Shown here: piece after piece, positions 1-11,560 of the stretch
Position numbering within the stretch: position 1 is the first letter of the stretch
Layout: every line of letters starts with the position of its first letter
NCBI GenBank assembly: GCA_026182355.1
Contig: JAPFBL010000002.1
Coordinates: 1,364,001-1,428,000 of the forward strand
Direction of reading: 5' to 3'
Source: Hermatobates lingyangjiaoensis
Taxonomy: Eukaryota; Arthropoda; Insecta; Hemiptera; Hermatobatidae
DNA length: 64,000 nucleotides
Notes under the pieces: model-generated
What the model was told of the DNA's origin: nothing
Database searches by the model: none
The model's input: the letters and a program-made list of their open reading frames with translations, nothing else
Translations under genes and position numbers: made by a program

Positions 1-1448
1 CTTTTAGAGAAACTTTTTGAGCTTTATTCATAGTGTCTGTTTGGTTTATTGAACCTATTGAAAAAACCTCTCTGAGAATTTATTATTAATTCAAGAAACT
101 AGCTTAAAAAAAATATACATGAAAACTATTTCTAGTTTAGTTGTTATTAACTAGTATGCAATTAATGATATCTATGGTACATTAAAAATATATTTATTTA
201 CAATTTGGTTTTCTTTTCCGTTAATTCCGGAAGTTCTAACGGTAGCTACTTTTGAAATAAGCATAATAAAGCAATTATATAATAAATTCAACACATGATC
301 CTAAAAAAATAACAACTTATAATAAGTAACTGAATAAATATAAGGAAGGTATGACAATAAACCTAACTTCAAGATGACATCTTAATGACACTTAAAATAC
401 TGCTTTTATATTGGTTAGGGGAAAAAAAAACATAATAATTTCCATAAAGGCATCTTTGAATTGTTAAGATCAAATTTATAAAAAAAGAGATTTGTTTCGT
501 CAAACTAACTGTGATTGAACAATACATAATTTGTAAGAGTTATTTGTGTGAATAGCATAAGTTTGAAAAAGAACTTTCCTTTCAACAAAATATAATTTTT
601 AATTGATGTCTTAAAAATGCCACAATATGCGTCATCCAAATTTTTGGATGTGAGAACCAAGTGTAACCCAGATTGCAAGAATACACTAGAGGTGGTGTTA
701 GCCACACATTTATTAGCCAAACATTTACAGAAAATGTTTGTTTTCCAAGTTTTATTGATTTTATTTTTCATAAATGACCACAGTCTATAATATATAAATT
801 TGTATGTCAACACAATGTGTATCCGAGTTAGTTAGCTGATTAAACAAAATTTAACATTTGTTGATGTCTATCTTAATCAAAAAAAAAAAAAAAATAAGGC
901 GTGCTATCTAATAAGTTATACGTGCTAATAATACTTCTTAAAACTGACTTATGGAGTTGAAGGAATCAAAAATTAGTTAGAGAGGAGTATTGTTTAGTGG
1001 ATATAACTTGAACAATTAATTACTATACTCTAGTCACAATAGAACATAAGCGTTTCTAGGTGTTCCACTACTTAGTCATAATCATTCATGACCTTGAACA
1101 ACGAATAGTAACGACTGAGTCAGTGGTAAATGTTTGGGAAGAATTTTCTTGTCGCATTTGTGTTGTCCGCGTTGCTGTTGATGGTTATTGAACGTTTTAA
1201 AACCATAATAAAAAACTTGATTACAAGCAGAATAAATTCTGTTTAACGTAAGTTATATGTTGCTCTTCCTTTTTAAAATTCTGACCAATGAAAATGGGTC
1301 ATTTTTGGTACTGCATGCAAACAAGTCGACAGTGACAAGGAATCCGTAAATGGCTATTCATTCCTATACTTCTAGGATTTGTAAAATCTGTAATTGTAAA
1401 TATATATCTGAAATATGGTCTAGATTGGAGATCTGGTCAAGAATATTG
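1..1448. other. AT-rich non-coding stretch
   Basis: This stretch is AT-rich, with homopolymer runs (a 17-base A run near 878-894) and no frame with coding character. A 102-codon open frame on the minus strand at 505-813 is built from AT-rich codons and matches nothing I recognise. If the ataxin-1 exon at 5.3-5.9 kb belongs to a long gene, this could be its downstream intron; that is inference. Confidence 0.5.
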
Positions 1449-1690
1449 TTAATTACAAAACTGAACTGAAAGGAGTTCAACTGGGAGAAGGGGTATGTGG
1501 AAATCATCCATGAAATGTGGCTCAACATCATTAAGATCTGACACTGGAGAGCCATTGTGCGTTGTGTCAAGTAGCCTCTTAGCCGAAGAAATAAACACGA
1601 GAAGACCCGTCAAGAGGCAGCTTGAAGCGACGAAGAAACCACTCACCGTCTGCAGTCTACTGCGAGTAGTCAGCCTTACCCTCTAATCAC
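1449..1690 (-). other. GC-richer island with open frames on both strands
   Basis: The island stands out from its AT-rich flanks. On the minus strand a 65-codon frame opens with a hydrophobic segment (FFVASSCLLTGLLVFISS) followed by a polar acidic tail containing DLNDVEPHFMDD. On the plus strand a 63-codon basic frame (containing RRPVKRQLEATKK) is open over the same bases, and a third minus frame is also open. I recognise neither protein. A GTGAGT donor-like hexamer lies just upstream on the minus strand, which does not fit a simple exon there. It could be an unrecognised exon on the ataxin-1 strand, a conserved element, or an old transposon piece. Confidence 0.2.
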
Positions 1691-2537
1691 TGTCATCATC
1701 TACCCTGTCTGTTGCTCCAAATACTGGACACATTTAAACAACATTTCAACAAGTCCTAAAACATTAACTTTATTATCTTTCCATTACGCGAATTCAAAAA
1801 CTGAATTCATCAAAATTTAACATTGTTGATCTCTATTTTTATCCATTTAAAAAATAATACGTGCTATCTAATTAAGGTTGCTAAAAGTAAACTTATTATC
1901 AAACTCAAGCATAATTAATTTAATTAAATGATGTTTGAAGAAGAGTTAAGTAATTAGATGTACCTATATAAAAAATTGTGTAGAACGTCAGCCGATTTTG
2001 CTTTCAGGGTTCTTTTAAGGAGCAGAAAAGGTGTTAATTAGCACCCAATTTAGTCATGAGTGAACTATATTTCATGGATGATTATACACCCTTAAGAAGT
2101 CTTAAAATTCTGCCGTACATAAGTAAGGATCTTTCACTTTAAGGATCCGATGGATGGTGATCGCAAGATTTTCCGGCATGAAAAAACCTAGGATCTTAAC
2201 CAAGATTCGGAGCTCAAGTCTTCTACGCTTACAGCAATCGCACCTACACTACTTTTCATACTAACTACACAACAATAATTATAGCTGAAAATTAAAAAAA
2301 TATAACTTGTAAGAAAAGGTGATTTTTTTCATTTTAATACTTGCCTTCGGAACTTAATGCTACTCTATCCCTCGGGAAGATTTAATTTATACGGTTTTTA
2401 TCTAACCATAGTAGCAGTATGAACTGAGTTAAGCTCAAAAAAATAAACTATTATTTAGTCGGAAACTTCAAAGAGGTCCATTTAGTATAGGTATACAATT
2501 GGGCAGTGTATATACGGTGTATATAACCCTATGGATA
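1691..2537. other. Non-coding stretch, nothing recognised
   Basis: AT-rich, with no open frame of note and no repeat I can match elsewhere in the window. It runs up to the inverted-repeat element beginning near 2538. Confidence 0.5.
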
Positions 2538-2770
2538 AAAAGATTTCACATAAACACTTGAAATAACAATCAACGATCAAACCACTATATGAAAAGGGAA
2601 AACAAGACAAAGATCTTTCAACCGTAACAAGCGGTCTTCACCAGAGTCAAAAACCCAACTGAGTTGGGTTCAGTTCGGTTTGGTTGGGTTTTTGACTCTG
2701 ACGAAGACCGCTTGTTACGGTTGAAAGATCTTAGTCTCTTTTTCCCTTTTCATATAGTGGTTTCATCAAT
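2538..2770. repeat. Fold-back element, family B (two units head to head)
   Basis: Two copies of a roughly 90-120 bp unit face each other, minus-oriented at about 2538-2660 and plus-oriented at about 2685-2770, around a short GGGTT-rich spacer. Each unit reads GACTCTGACGAAGACCGC, then the loop, then CGGTTGAAAGATCTT, then a T-rich segment and TTTCATAT-GTGGTTT. The core CTGACGA is at 2698-2704 and GAAA at 2723-2726, with the hairpin GACCG/CGGTT between. The opposed arm has a CTGGTGA variant (complement of 2638-2644) and GAAA (complement of 2616-2619). The same unit recurs at 24.3, 30.55 and 38.9-39.2 kb. See the hammerhead-like finding. Confidence 0.8.
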
Positions 2771-2800
2771 AACCGTATCGGTTGATAAGCCTATTACAAA

Positions 2801-3273
2801 ATGCAGTGTAGGCCTCGTAATGTATTACCTCGTGTAAACACAAAAAATATTTATAAATATTTGGGAAATAATTTTATGTGTTATTATTTCATGAAATCGC
2901 TACCAGAAAGTTCTAAGTGCGCGACCTACACGAGTTACCTCTCTTGGCAACCCCTGATACAGGTGGTGCTCAGGTCTGGCTTTTATTCAAACACACAGAA
3001 CCTCATTACCATTAGGCTGATTAATTCATGGAGTAGAAGAGATTGTGATAGCGTCGATGCATGCAGCTCTGTGTAAAGGGTCCACCCGTATAGCACAGCC
3101 TTCCTGTCTGACACTAATTTGTCAGGGGGCATTGTGTATCAGCCGGAAGAAGACTTCAGACAGGATGTCACCTGTACTCAGTCCGAGGTCAACCCAAGTA
3201 TTAGTCTCGTCCAACAAAGAATGATGCCGTCAGATCCGCTGGGCATATTGCTACTCAATAGCTGCCTTTAATT
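2801..3273 (+). pseudogene. Open frame with one in-frame stop; unknown product
   Basis: One plus frame is open from ATG at 2801 to TAA at 3074-3076 (91 codons), then stays open in the same frame from 3077 to a TAA near 3271. The second part reads naturally (STAFLSDTNLSGGIVYQPEE near its start) and lies in a region of clearly higher GC than its surroundings. An AG just after the stop (TAAAG, 3074-3078) could instead be a splice acceptor, making the second half an exon on its own. I recognise no domain. The options are a decayed gene, an exon of an unknown gene, or old transposon coding sequence. The minus strand gives no comparable frame. Confidence 0.25.
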
Positions 3274-5262
3274 CAGACCTTCCTCTCCGCTAATTACTAG
3301 AACAAGTACCTCACTCCCTCCATTTACTAACACCCATTTATCTCCTACAAACATCTCGCTCGCCCATTTGCTTCACACTTCTTCCAAGAGTTTCTTTCAA
3401 ATATGAAATCCACAATAGAAATGACACGAATTTGCGTAAGAGTTTTTCTAGTTTTATTAGCACACAATCGTTCATTTTGCCAATCACACTTTTACTGGGG
3501 ATGGTTTCATATAGAGTTATAATTCTATCATTAACATCAGGGTTCAATAAATTATTTTCTTCGTTTCAGCCTTCATATTCATATAGACTATATGAATGAG
3601 ATTAGTTAGAGTACTAAACAAGAATTATGAACGAGTCAGCCCCATGCAGCTGACGTAGAAATGATGCACATAAGAAAATCCTGTTGAATTTTATCGCTAC
3701 ATACTTAATAAGTTTGACCATCAAATAAAATATCAGGTCTGGATTCTATGAAAAGAATCATAGTTATTTTTTAATGCTGATGTAGATTAAAGTAGAACTT
3801 TTATTTTTATCATGGATGATCTGTCCTTAATTTTTGTCGAAATAAATGTTTCAGGTCATTTGAATTCGGAATTAACTTATGTTCTATATATTATTAGGCC
3901 CAAAGTATGCTATTAGACAATACATATAGCCTGCAAGAACAAAACGTTCACTAGGTTTCCTTTTTTTTGGTCAGCTGGAAAATTCTGCTTCAAATACATT
4001 GAACACTACTAAGACAGTTCTACCATTTTTAGAAGACTCTTTCTCCAAAGTTCTCTACCTTCCAAACTTGTCTCTAAAAAATCTCTGATCCATGGACATC
4101 TCGTATCTTTTAATCTTTGAATATACCCAAATTAAAGTTGTCATTTCAGTAAAATTTTTTTTAGTTCAAGCTACTTTGACAATGCAACTCTTCTAATGAT
4201 CCTATTCCCTATTCCTAGCCTTTCTAATTTCCTCTAGTAAGTATCTTACTTATATTTCTTAGACTCTACTCTCGACATGGCTTATAAGACTCCATGATTC
4301 AGTGTCATAGGTGGGTAATGGAGGTTTAATAAAAATTGGATGAATTGTAGAATAATCGATGGAAGTGATGGTATCAACATGAATAAAATATCACCTAAGG
4401 AATACAGATGACACAGTATGTGACGTTTGCGGATTCATCAAAATAATGAAGTAAAATTTATACTAGAGTGACTGGACAGAGGGGGTTATAAGCGTCAGAA
4501 TCTTGTGATTGGTGATGCATCAAACAAGAGGAAACATGTATTGAATCATGACAGAGCCTTTTCATCTGCTTTGGTAACCTCAAAACAGACTTAAACATGA
4601 GCACTGTCTGGGGTCACTTCAATCCCTATAAGTCAAGGGGACTAGGCATTAATCACAAAGTCACTAGTTTATTATTCGGAATAATCTCTCAGGTACAAAT
4701 TTTTTTTAGCGAATCATCAAAGTCCCAAATCACTCCGGCTAACAAACTACATGTTTTATGCTGGAGTTTATTATGTTTATTTATGTTTTATGTTTATCTT
4801 AACAGCACTATTATTCTTATAGGTCTGGAGTAATAATTATTAATTAGTACTATTTAATGTCCTAATGATTAGAACCTTAATGCTCTTAATCTGTGTAATT
4901 TTCTTGTAATTTTTACAAAATGTCCAAATTATGACAATCAAATTTGTAATTTAACATAAGAAAGAGCGCACTAAACATTTTCTTAATAAAAGCAAGTTAA
5001 AATATATTTAGCTCCATTTAATTCATGTTATTAATGCATTTTATGATATGATATATATATTATGATAATATTGTAATCAATTGAACTTATTCAAAATTGT
5101 ATTAAAATATCATTTCAGACAATAAATTGATTATGATTTAATAATTGAAAGGAATAATGAGATTTAAAAATTGAAGGTATGTTTGAAGAGATACATTAAC
5201 TTTTACGGATAATTATATCAACGTTTTAAGAAAGATTTAAAAACTCATATTGAAATGAGGCA
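3274..5262. other. AT-rich stretch downstream of the AXH exon
   Basis: No exon is recognised here. I looked on the minus strand for the missing second half of the AXH domain and did not find it. A short perfect palindrome (ATTCATATAG, ACT-centred, 3577-3597) is present. Open frames here (for example 4597-4833 plus) have AT-driven composition and no familiar motif. The stretch may be intron. Confidence 0.5.
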
Positions 5263-5295
5263 TTAAATGGCATTCAACTTATTAGGAATGATTAC

Positions 5296-5892
5296 CTGAG
5301 CTTTGCTGGGTCCATACATGAGAGTGATGACTGCCGTAGAGGAATCTGGCTGAGTATCTATTCGTACTACGGTGCTAGGGTCCAACCTGAGAGCAGGACT
5401 GGCGTTGGCCGAGTCAACGAAGTCTTGGGTCGTCATATCTTCAACACGACGGAGCTGGCCTGACGCGAGTTGAATGAGAGAGCCTTTAGTAAATGACGGC
5501 AGTGAGACTCCAGTGGCACGCGCCCGCTTCCGTAAAATGCGGTGCTTCAAAGGCCTTGGAGGGTCGTGTTCCTTCTGCTGCACAGGGGGAGGGGGTGGAG
5601 GGGGAGGTGCCTGCGGGGGTACCTTAAAAGGCTGAGGAGTAACTGGAGCGGGGTAGCCCAACCCTGGATGGTAGTGTTGATAGAGAAAAGGGCTGTTGTA
5701 GGGCGTAAATGGAAGTTGGTGTGGAAAGAGGTGGCGGTAGGGTTCTGGCTCCTTGTGAGGGCGATATCGTGCGGCCGGGGGAAGAGGCCTCAAGAACTCG
5801 GACAGCTGGCCACCCCCGTACAGGCCACCTCCTCCGCTGTCCACCGCAAGGCCCCCGCCTCCACTGCTCATCATACCTCCTTCAACAACATC
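5296..5892 (-). CDS. Atx-1: Internal exon of an ataxin-1 family (AXH-domain) gene
   Basis: This exon encodes 199 codons. Seen: residues 1-28 are Gly-rich; residues 38-113 are Pro/Tyr/His-rich and include a run of eight prolines at 96-103; residues 116-126 form a basic patch (KHRILRKRARA) that could be a nuclear localisation signal; from about 132 the AXH fold begins (FTKGSLIQLASG, then RRVEDMTTQDFV, then STVVRID), ending at SKAQ. Known: ataxin-1 and ATXN1L/BOAT use AXH for RNA binding, self-association and contacts with transcriptional repressors such as Capicua, in the nucleus. Splice edges: the minus strand has a pyrimidine-containing tract ending TTTCTTGCAG just before 5892, and CAG followed by GTAATC after 5296, both phase 0. 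Only about 68 of the roughly 120 AXH residues are here; the reading frame continuing past the donor diverges from the family at once. The rest of AXH, including the conserved aromatic FxFGQGW region, must be in a later exon that I did not find at 1-5262. No polyglutamine tract is present. Confidence 0.9.
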
Positions 5893-8800
5893 CTGCAAGA
5901 AACACAACATTGTCAACATGGTTTTCAAAATTCAAATACTGTTAGCAGCTTAACATAGTAAAATAATTTATCTTCACGAAAAACATGTCATAAGTTTATA
6001 GGCATCACTGTTGTTTGACTATTGGGCCATCATACGCTGTATGTTGGTCTTAAGTCTGACAGGCTTTGAATCTTATCTGAACAGGAGATAGATGTGAACG
6101 AGGAGACACGTATGAGTTGTTATAATTGACAACTGGAATGTCAACACTTCCAATAACTCTTATAGTACTCAAAACCTCATTCTCACATGGAACCCAAAAT
6201 CAAATTATGGTATCTTCTACCATGTATTGCGAAACACTTTTAACATATACACAATAACGAAGTTGCAACTTGCAAATATCTCAAAATATATACAAACAAA
6301 CGAAAACCAGAAACAATATCAAACATCGAATCACATCAATCACTACTACTGTAATCTAAGAAAATCGTCTTCTCAAATATCAGTTGTCGATAGTTCTGAA
6401 GATATAAAATATTCAACACGTAATGAATGTATTCCGAGTAGACAATCAGATCTCTGATCTCATTCCTGCTCTGATCTAATTGCAACCAAAGTTTTTCAGG
6501 CATTTAATGATTTCAGTATATTTTATTCTGTTAAACAATAAATACCTTTATTCATGTATGTTCAAGAAAACTTTTCATAAAGTCTTGAAAGAACTACCAC
6601 AGGACTTCTCATTAAGTTCTCTCTTCACATAAAGAAAGAAATTGTAATACAAATCTATATCTGCTTGCCAACTTTGTCAGTATATCCTTTCATGATTTAC
6701 TTAAAAAAATAAACTATCTAGTAATTGAATTTTCATCATTTAATCTTTTCTCACGTATGCCATTTAAAAAAATCAACAAATTATTTTGTAATATCTTTTA
6801 AAAAAACTTTTTTATCCACCTTCAAAATTAAAAATTTATGTTGACTACTTTTAATGTTAACGCTTGATAACACTGGTGTGGAGATGAACATAAAAACATT
6901 TTATAAGATCCAGAATTTTCTTTTAAAAAAAAATGACTGAAAAGTCACTGTTTAAGTCCATGAAATTCAGACATAGAAGTTAAACGAATAGTATCAATGA
7001 TGATAAACATTATATTCGAATAAAAAAGTAACTCGTATTATTAATAAAGGCATACCATACAGATACTATATAACTTTAGAAATATACAGCAATTAGTGCT
7101 TTTTGCTTTTCACCTCTGTTTAAATAGGGGTTCAAAATAGAAATCTTATAAACCATTAGTGGCTCTGATGCTGGTCATCAGTTAAGTATTTGACACCATC
7201 TGGAGCGAATTCTTTTCGGAAAATATTGTTCCTACTCTCCTGAATAGTGATCTACATTTTCAATACCGAGTCAATGTGGTCCATGATTAAGAAGTTCACC
7301 AAGGCCCAGTGTCGACCAAAAAAATCTCAACATGAGAGATCTTTTGGATTTTGATTTTGATACACAGATTGTAAAAGTTGTTTCGGCCTTGAAACTAACG
7401 ATGTTGTTAGTATACCAGAACGTCTTCTGTTATACTAACAATCGTGACAAATAATGGTCGCAAGCCCCGTACATTGCTAGACAATCATCCTTCACCCAGG
7501 GCAGCATTATAAATTATATGGTTGTTAGGCTTTCTTTTTTATAGTTTTATGAATCATCGTATGAAATGTTGAAAATATCTTCCAATTTCTCCTAATAAAC
7601 ATTAAAACAAGAATTATGGTTAGATGGATTCTGTTAAATCGAGTCTAAGTCAATGTAAATAAATACTACAAGTACATTATTTCAAGTTAGTTTTTCAGTT
7701 TTTGTAGTTATATTGCCCTTCGCAGTGATCAAAATTTCTTAAAACTTCTTTGTTGATTACTGATTTTTTTTTGTCAATATTATATGTTTTTTACAGTTAG
7801 CAAGTTGACGTTATAAGTATAACCTGAAATAACAAAATGTGCTATAAACCCGTCTTCTTAATGTAATTTTAACAAAAAGGTATTTTGTTTATCCTTTCCA
7901 AGCATTTCTTTTTTGGTTACAATTTCATTGCGGTCCGACAAACAGTGTGACCTGTATCACGCCCAAAAATTTTCAGTATCAATCACAAGTCAAAGATTAT
8001 ACTTTTTATTGCAAAACAAACCTTCTGTGATATTGAAAAATTCTGAAGTTTTTCCAGTTATTGCTATTGTCATTCTATAACATCGTAAGGTTATAACATT
8101 CAAGAGTTACTTGTTTAGGAAAAAAAAATATTTTGCGCAAAAAAGTAACTTTTCTATTATTTAATATTGCCTAAAAATAGTAGGGCAAATATACACTAAT
8201 TTTGTGCGAAAAATATGAATTCGATCCATCAAACGATGTGGCGTATAGCGTTTACACACATTTTGGATAGATACCCACCCATCCATAAATTCCAAAAAAA
8301 GACTTTGGGGCCTTAAAACATATGGTCCGTCAAAATTGTGAGATTGAATTTTTTCATAATTACTGTACTTTATATAATAAAGTAAAAAATCAACATAATT
8401 TCCGGTTAACTACTAAGAATGTAGTTAAAAAATAATTAACAATAAAAGTAAACTTAATTAACATAATAAGATAAATTTCAAATTTAATTCTTTTATCAAT
8501 CGCATTAGTAGATTGTAATTGATAAAATAAAAGATTAAGAAAATATTGGTGAACTAACAAATGGATTCAATCCGCGCCGGTTGGGCAAGGAATATACTTT
8601 AGAGGTGAGCTCGTTTATTTTTCCACAGAAAATATTAATTTCTATTTGTAGAAACCTTTAGGAGCTTTCATACAAATATCTTTGAGGCTGAATACCATTT
8701 AATAATAATGGTCTTAATTGACTAACAAGATGAATCAAATACTGACGGATTTTTGTAGAAGGTTTCCTTTCAGTAAATGAAGTTGCAATGAACTATTTGG

Positions 8801-9243
8801 AGATCTTCATAAATGCGCAACATACTTTAATTTTATCATGTATAAATACTGACTAAGATTCACTTTAGTGTTTACATATTAGAAAGCTTCACAAGGTCGA
8901 GTATGCTCTCATTTCGTTCACTTCTGAATCTTAAACAGCACTCAGACAATAACTACTACAAGAAAAAAATGTTATTATGTACCCTCACTGACTGCAACAT
9001 TAACTGAGTACGAATACAAACAGTGAAATACATTCTTTCCCTAATTTTATCAACAGTGATCAAGTTATAATATAATATTATAATTTGTAATTTAAAATTA
9101 TAATAAAAGTCATTACATACATTTATTTAAGCATAATTAATGCATCCAAAACATGAATATTTTAATAAGAACTAGGGGCTCATGTTACGAAAGTATGTAT
9201 AAAAAACTTGAACTTGTCATATGTATTGTCGTGTATATTGCAG
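5893..9243. other. Probable intron upstream of the AXH exon
   Basis: This immediately precedes the acceptor of the AXH exon, so at least its proximal part is intronic on the minus strand. It is AT-rich, with no exon-like island. One compact hairpin is visible at 7398-7445: ACGAT and GTTAGTATA are answered by TATACTAAC and ATCGT around an 18-base loop. Otherwise I see nothing. Confidence 0.55.
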
Positions 9244-9245
9244 AA

Positions 9246-9538
9246 GCCAATAAGGGTTGGGTTAATAGGACTGGGGTTCGATCCTCACCTGGCCCTCGAT
9301 TTATTCATGCGGGAGGTGAATAAATCTGAGCACGTCGTCCCTTAGAGAAGGACGTAAAACCGTCAATCCTGAGCCTGTACAATGTCAGGTACTCATTAAA
9401 GATCCCTACTCTAAATACACTTGAGTTAGGCAATATTTAGGACTCCCACTGTAGAATTAGTGGTCTAGGTGTGTTCCCTTGTGGGACTGCCACTGCAACC
9501 TGACCTAACCTAACCTAAGGGTTGGTTCATAAACACTA
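9246..9538 (+). repeat. tRNA-derived SINE, copy 1
   Basis: The head carries a pol III B-box-like GGTTCGATCCT at 9275-9285. It is followed by TTTATTCATGCGGGAGG, a GACGTAAAACCGTC block, GAGCCTGTAC, AAAGATCCCTACTCTAAATA, GAGTTAGGCAA and GTGTTCCCTTGTGGG. The 3' tail is a CTAACCTAACCTAA tract. The A-box half is degraded. Copies 2 (44.75 kb) and 3 (60.69 kb) share the same blocks in the same order, which defines the family from this window alone. SINEs are mobilised in trans by LINEs; a candidate partner is the LINE represented by the remnant at 59.8 kb or the tail repeats at 21-23 and 48 kb (inference). Confidence 0.85.
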
Positions 9539-10859
9539 TCAAAACTAAATTCAAATGAAATTGAACGCATGAAATCGGTAATATAAAATTTAGAATAAAT
9601 TTATTATTAGTAGTAAAATTAGCTCTAAGAACATTTAGTTCCAATGACCGATGTCAAAAATTAAAATCTGACATCGTATGATTTTATCGTAAAATCTGAT
9701 AACAAAAATAAGTATGAGCAGATTTCATTGTTACTTGAGAGGCAGTCATGTAAAGCAAAATTATCTCTGTACCTGAATTGCATATTGAAAGTAATCAGTA
9801 AATCGCTCCGCCTCTGTGAGACAACAGAGAAGTTCAGTAATAAAGTACTGAAGCACCCACATCACATTATCATGTACAGAAATACACAATTGACTGTTCA
9901 ATTGACTATTCATGATAAACTTATTAGTTTTTTTAGAAATCTGTCAATAATTGAATTGTGAACTTAAATCTTGAGATTATGTGGAGAATACTATCTGGAA
10001 GACTGGAGGTTGTCAGAGGGCTAGGCATGCCCGCTGGCTTATCAGTGATTCACCTTCACGTGACTGTGCAATGCACTCATCGACTATCGCATTGTCTTAT
10101 CCATCGAGTCCATTAGCCCACACAGCTAGGATACCGTGCATCATCCATCCCACAACACCTCATTCTACCCAAACTAAATTCAATCAAAGAGAAAACTTCT
10201 TTATTTTGTTTCAATTTGAATATTGTTTAGTCAACTATTACCGAACGTGTTTGACAAGTGCTATCAGAACTTGCATGAGCATTCATTATATAATTATTAT
10301 CAAAATAATTTTATAATAACGACATAAATCAAGCACCTTTCTATTTAAAGGATCCAATAGGATAGCAGGTGATCTCATTCTTTTTAACTCAAATTTATAT
10401 CAGAATGAAATCAATCCTCCATAAATATACAAACATAGTCGTTTTCGAAAATATCATTTTAGCATAGTATAAATTAAAAAAAAAGTATTAAAAAAAATTA
10501 TAAAAAAATTAAAAAGTTTAAATATAAAATTTTATTTATGGAACGAAAATCTCAAAGGCAGTGTAATGCACTTGACTGGTAATTATTTCATAGGTAGGAG
10601 CATGATGTAACTGCAGTTGATAACATTTTAACACTTACCTGACAACTGTGGCCGATTTTTAAAGTCTACACTGACTCCTTAAGTCGATTGATATTTATAA
10701 ATATATATGTTTAAATTTTTTAATAATAAAAAAAGAAGAAGTATATCTTATATGAGGAGGAATAACCAAAATAATCTGTAGTGGTCTGCAATCAACTGTA
10801 CTAGAAGTAAACCTATTATCAAGTACATTGACAATCAATTTAACTAATTATTTCTTTTA
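9539..10859. other. Non-coding stretch with a weak island near 10.0-10.17 kb
   Basis: Mostly AT-rich. Bases 9990-10170 are less AT-rich and are open in one plus frame (containing MHSSTIALSYPSSPLAHTAR), but no motif is recognised. The rest holds runs of A/T with nothing to annotate. Confidence 0.4.
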
Positions 10860-11560
10860 ACTCCGCAATCTACATTTTGTCCCTCTCTTGTGGGCTCAGG
10901 GACCTCTACTCTAGAAGGGTTCTCCTTCTATGGGGAGGTAAACTCCCTCATTCCCATGTGATTATCCTCGCCGTGAGAGCGTGCAACAGGTTACGTTGAA
11001 TGAATAGACTGGCTAACTAGAGGAGGACATGTGACCCTTGACCTTATTTGTAGTCAAGACTTGCTCAGTAGAACCTAGGTCTGGAGTCTACCCGAGAGTT
11101 TTTAGAATATTGTCGGTGCCACGGGGACAGGGATATCCCATGCGGGGTTTCCTTCGATAGTCCTTCATACCCAGTCGTTGGTGTTGGACTCTTGGTGGTG
11201 TGGTTCCTCACCCAGGAAGAGTAGACTCTCTAGGGAGTCGCTATGTGAGAAGCAGTATGTTCTCGAGGGGTTACCAGCAGAACAACAAGAGAGAGCTAGA
11301 CCCTCAACTTTTACCATTGGATAAGGTCCATCAGTTGGCAGGTGGATTTGAAAAGTGGTACTCAGTTAGGTCATACCTGGTTCAGAATTACTGAGCACTT
11401 GGGAGGACAACCAAATCCTATTGGATACTAAGTTAGTCCTGAAACTAATGTTCCGTAGGTGTCTGCCATCTCTCTCCATTTTGTCAATTATTAGCAAAAT
11501 GGAGTACTTGTTATAGCACGATCTGACAAGTCCTTATAGGCAGAAATTAGTAATTGTCCT
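10860..11560 (+). other. Unidentified GC-richer block with coding-like plus frame
   Basis: About 700 bp has composition unlike its flanks. The best frame runs from about 11160 to a TGA near 11392 and reads RVDSLGSRYVRSSM, then RELDPQLLPLDKVHQLAGGF and EKWYSVRSYLVQNY before the stop. The upstream part contains a hairpin (AGAAGGGTTCTCCTTCT) and GGGACAGGGATATCCC, more like structured untranslated sequence. No known domain is evident. It may be the 5' or 3' part of a transposable element, a non-coding transcript, or an exon. The shift in base composition and sharp edges favour an insertion. Confidence 0.3.

Noticed and set aside
1..5262. Search for the second half of the AXH domain
   Set aside because: No minus-strand segment encoding the expected FxFGQGW-like region was seen; it is probably beyond the window.
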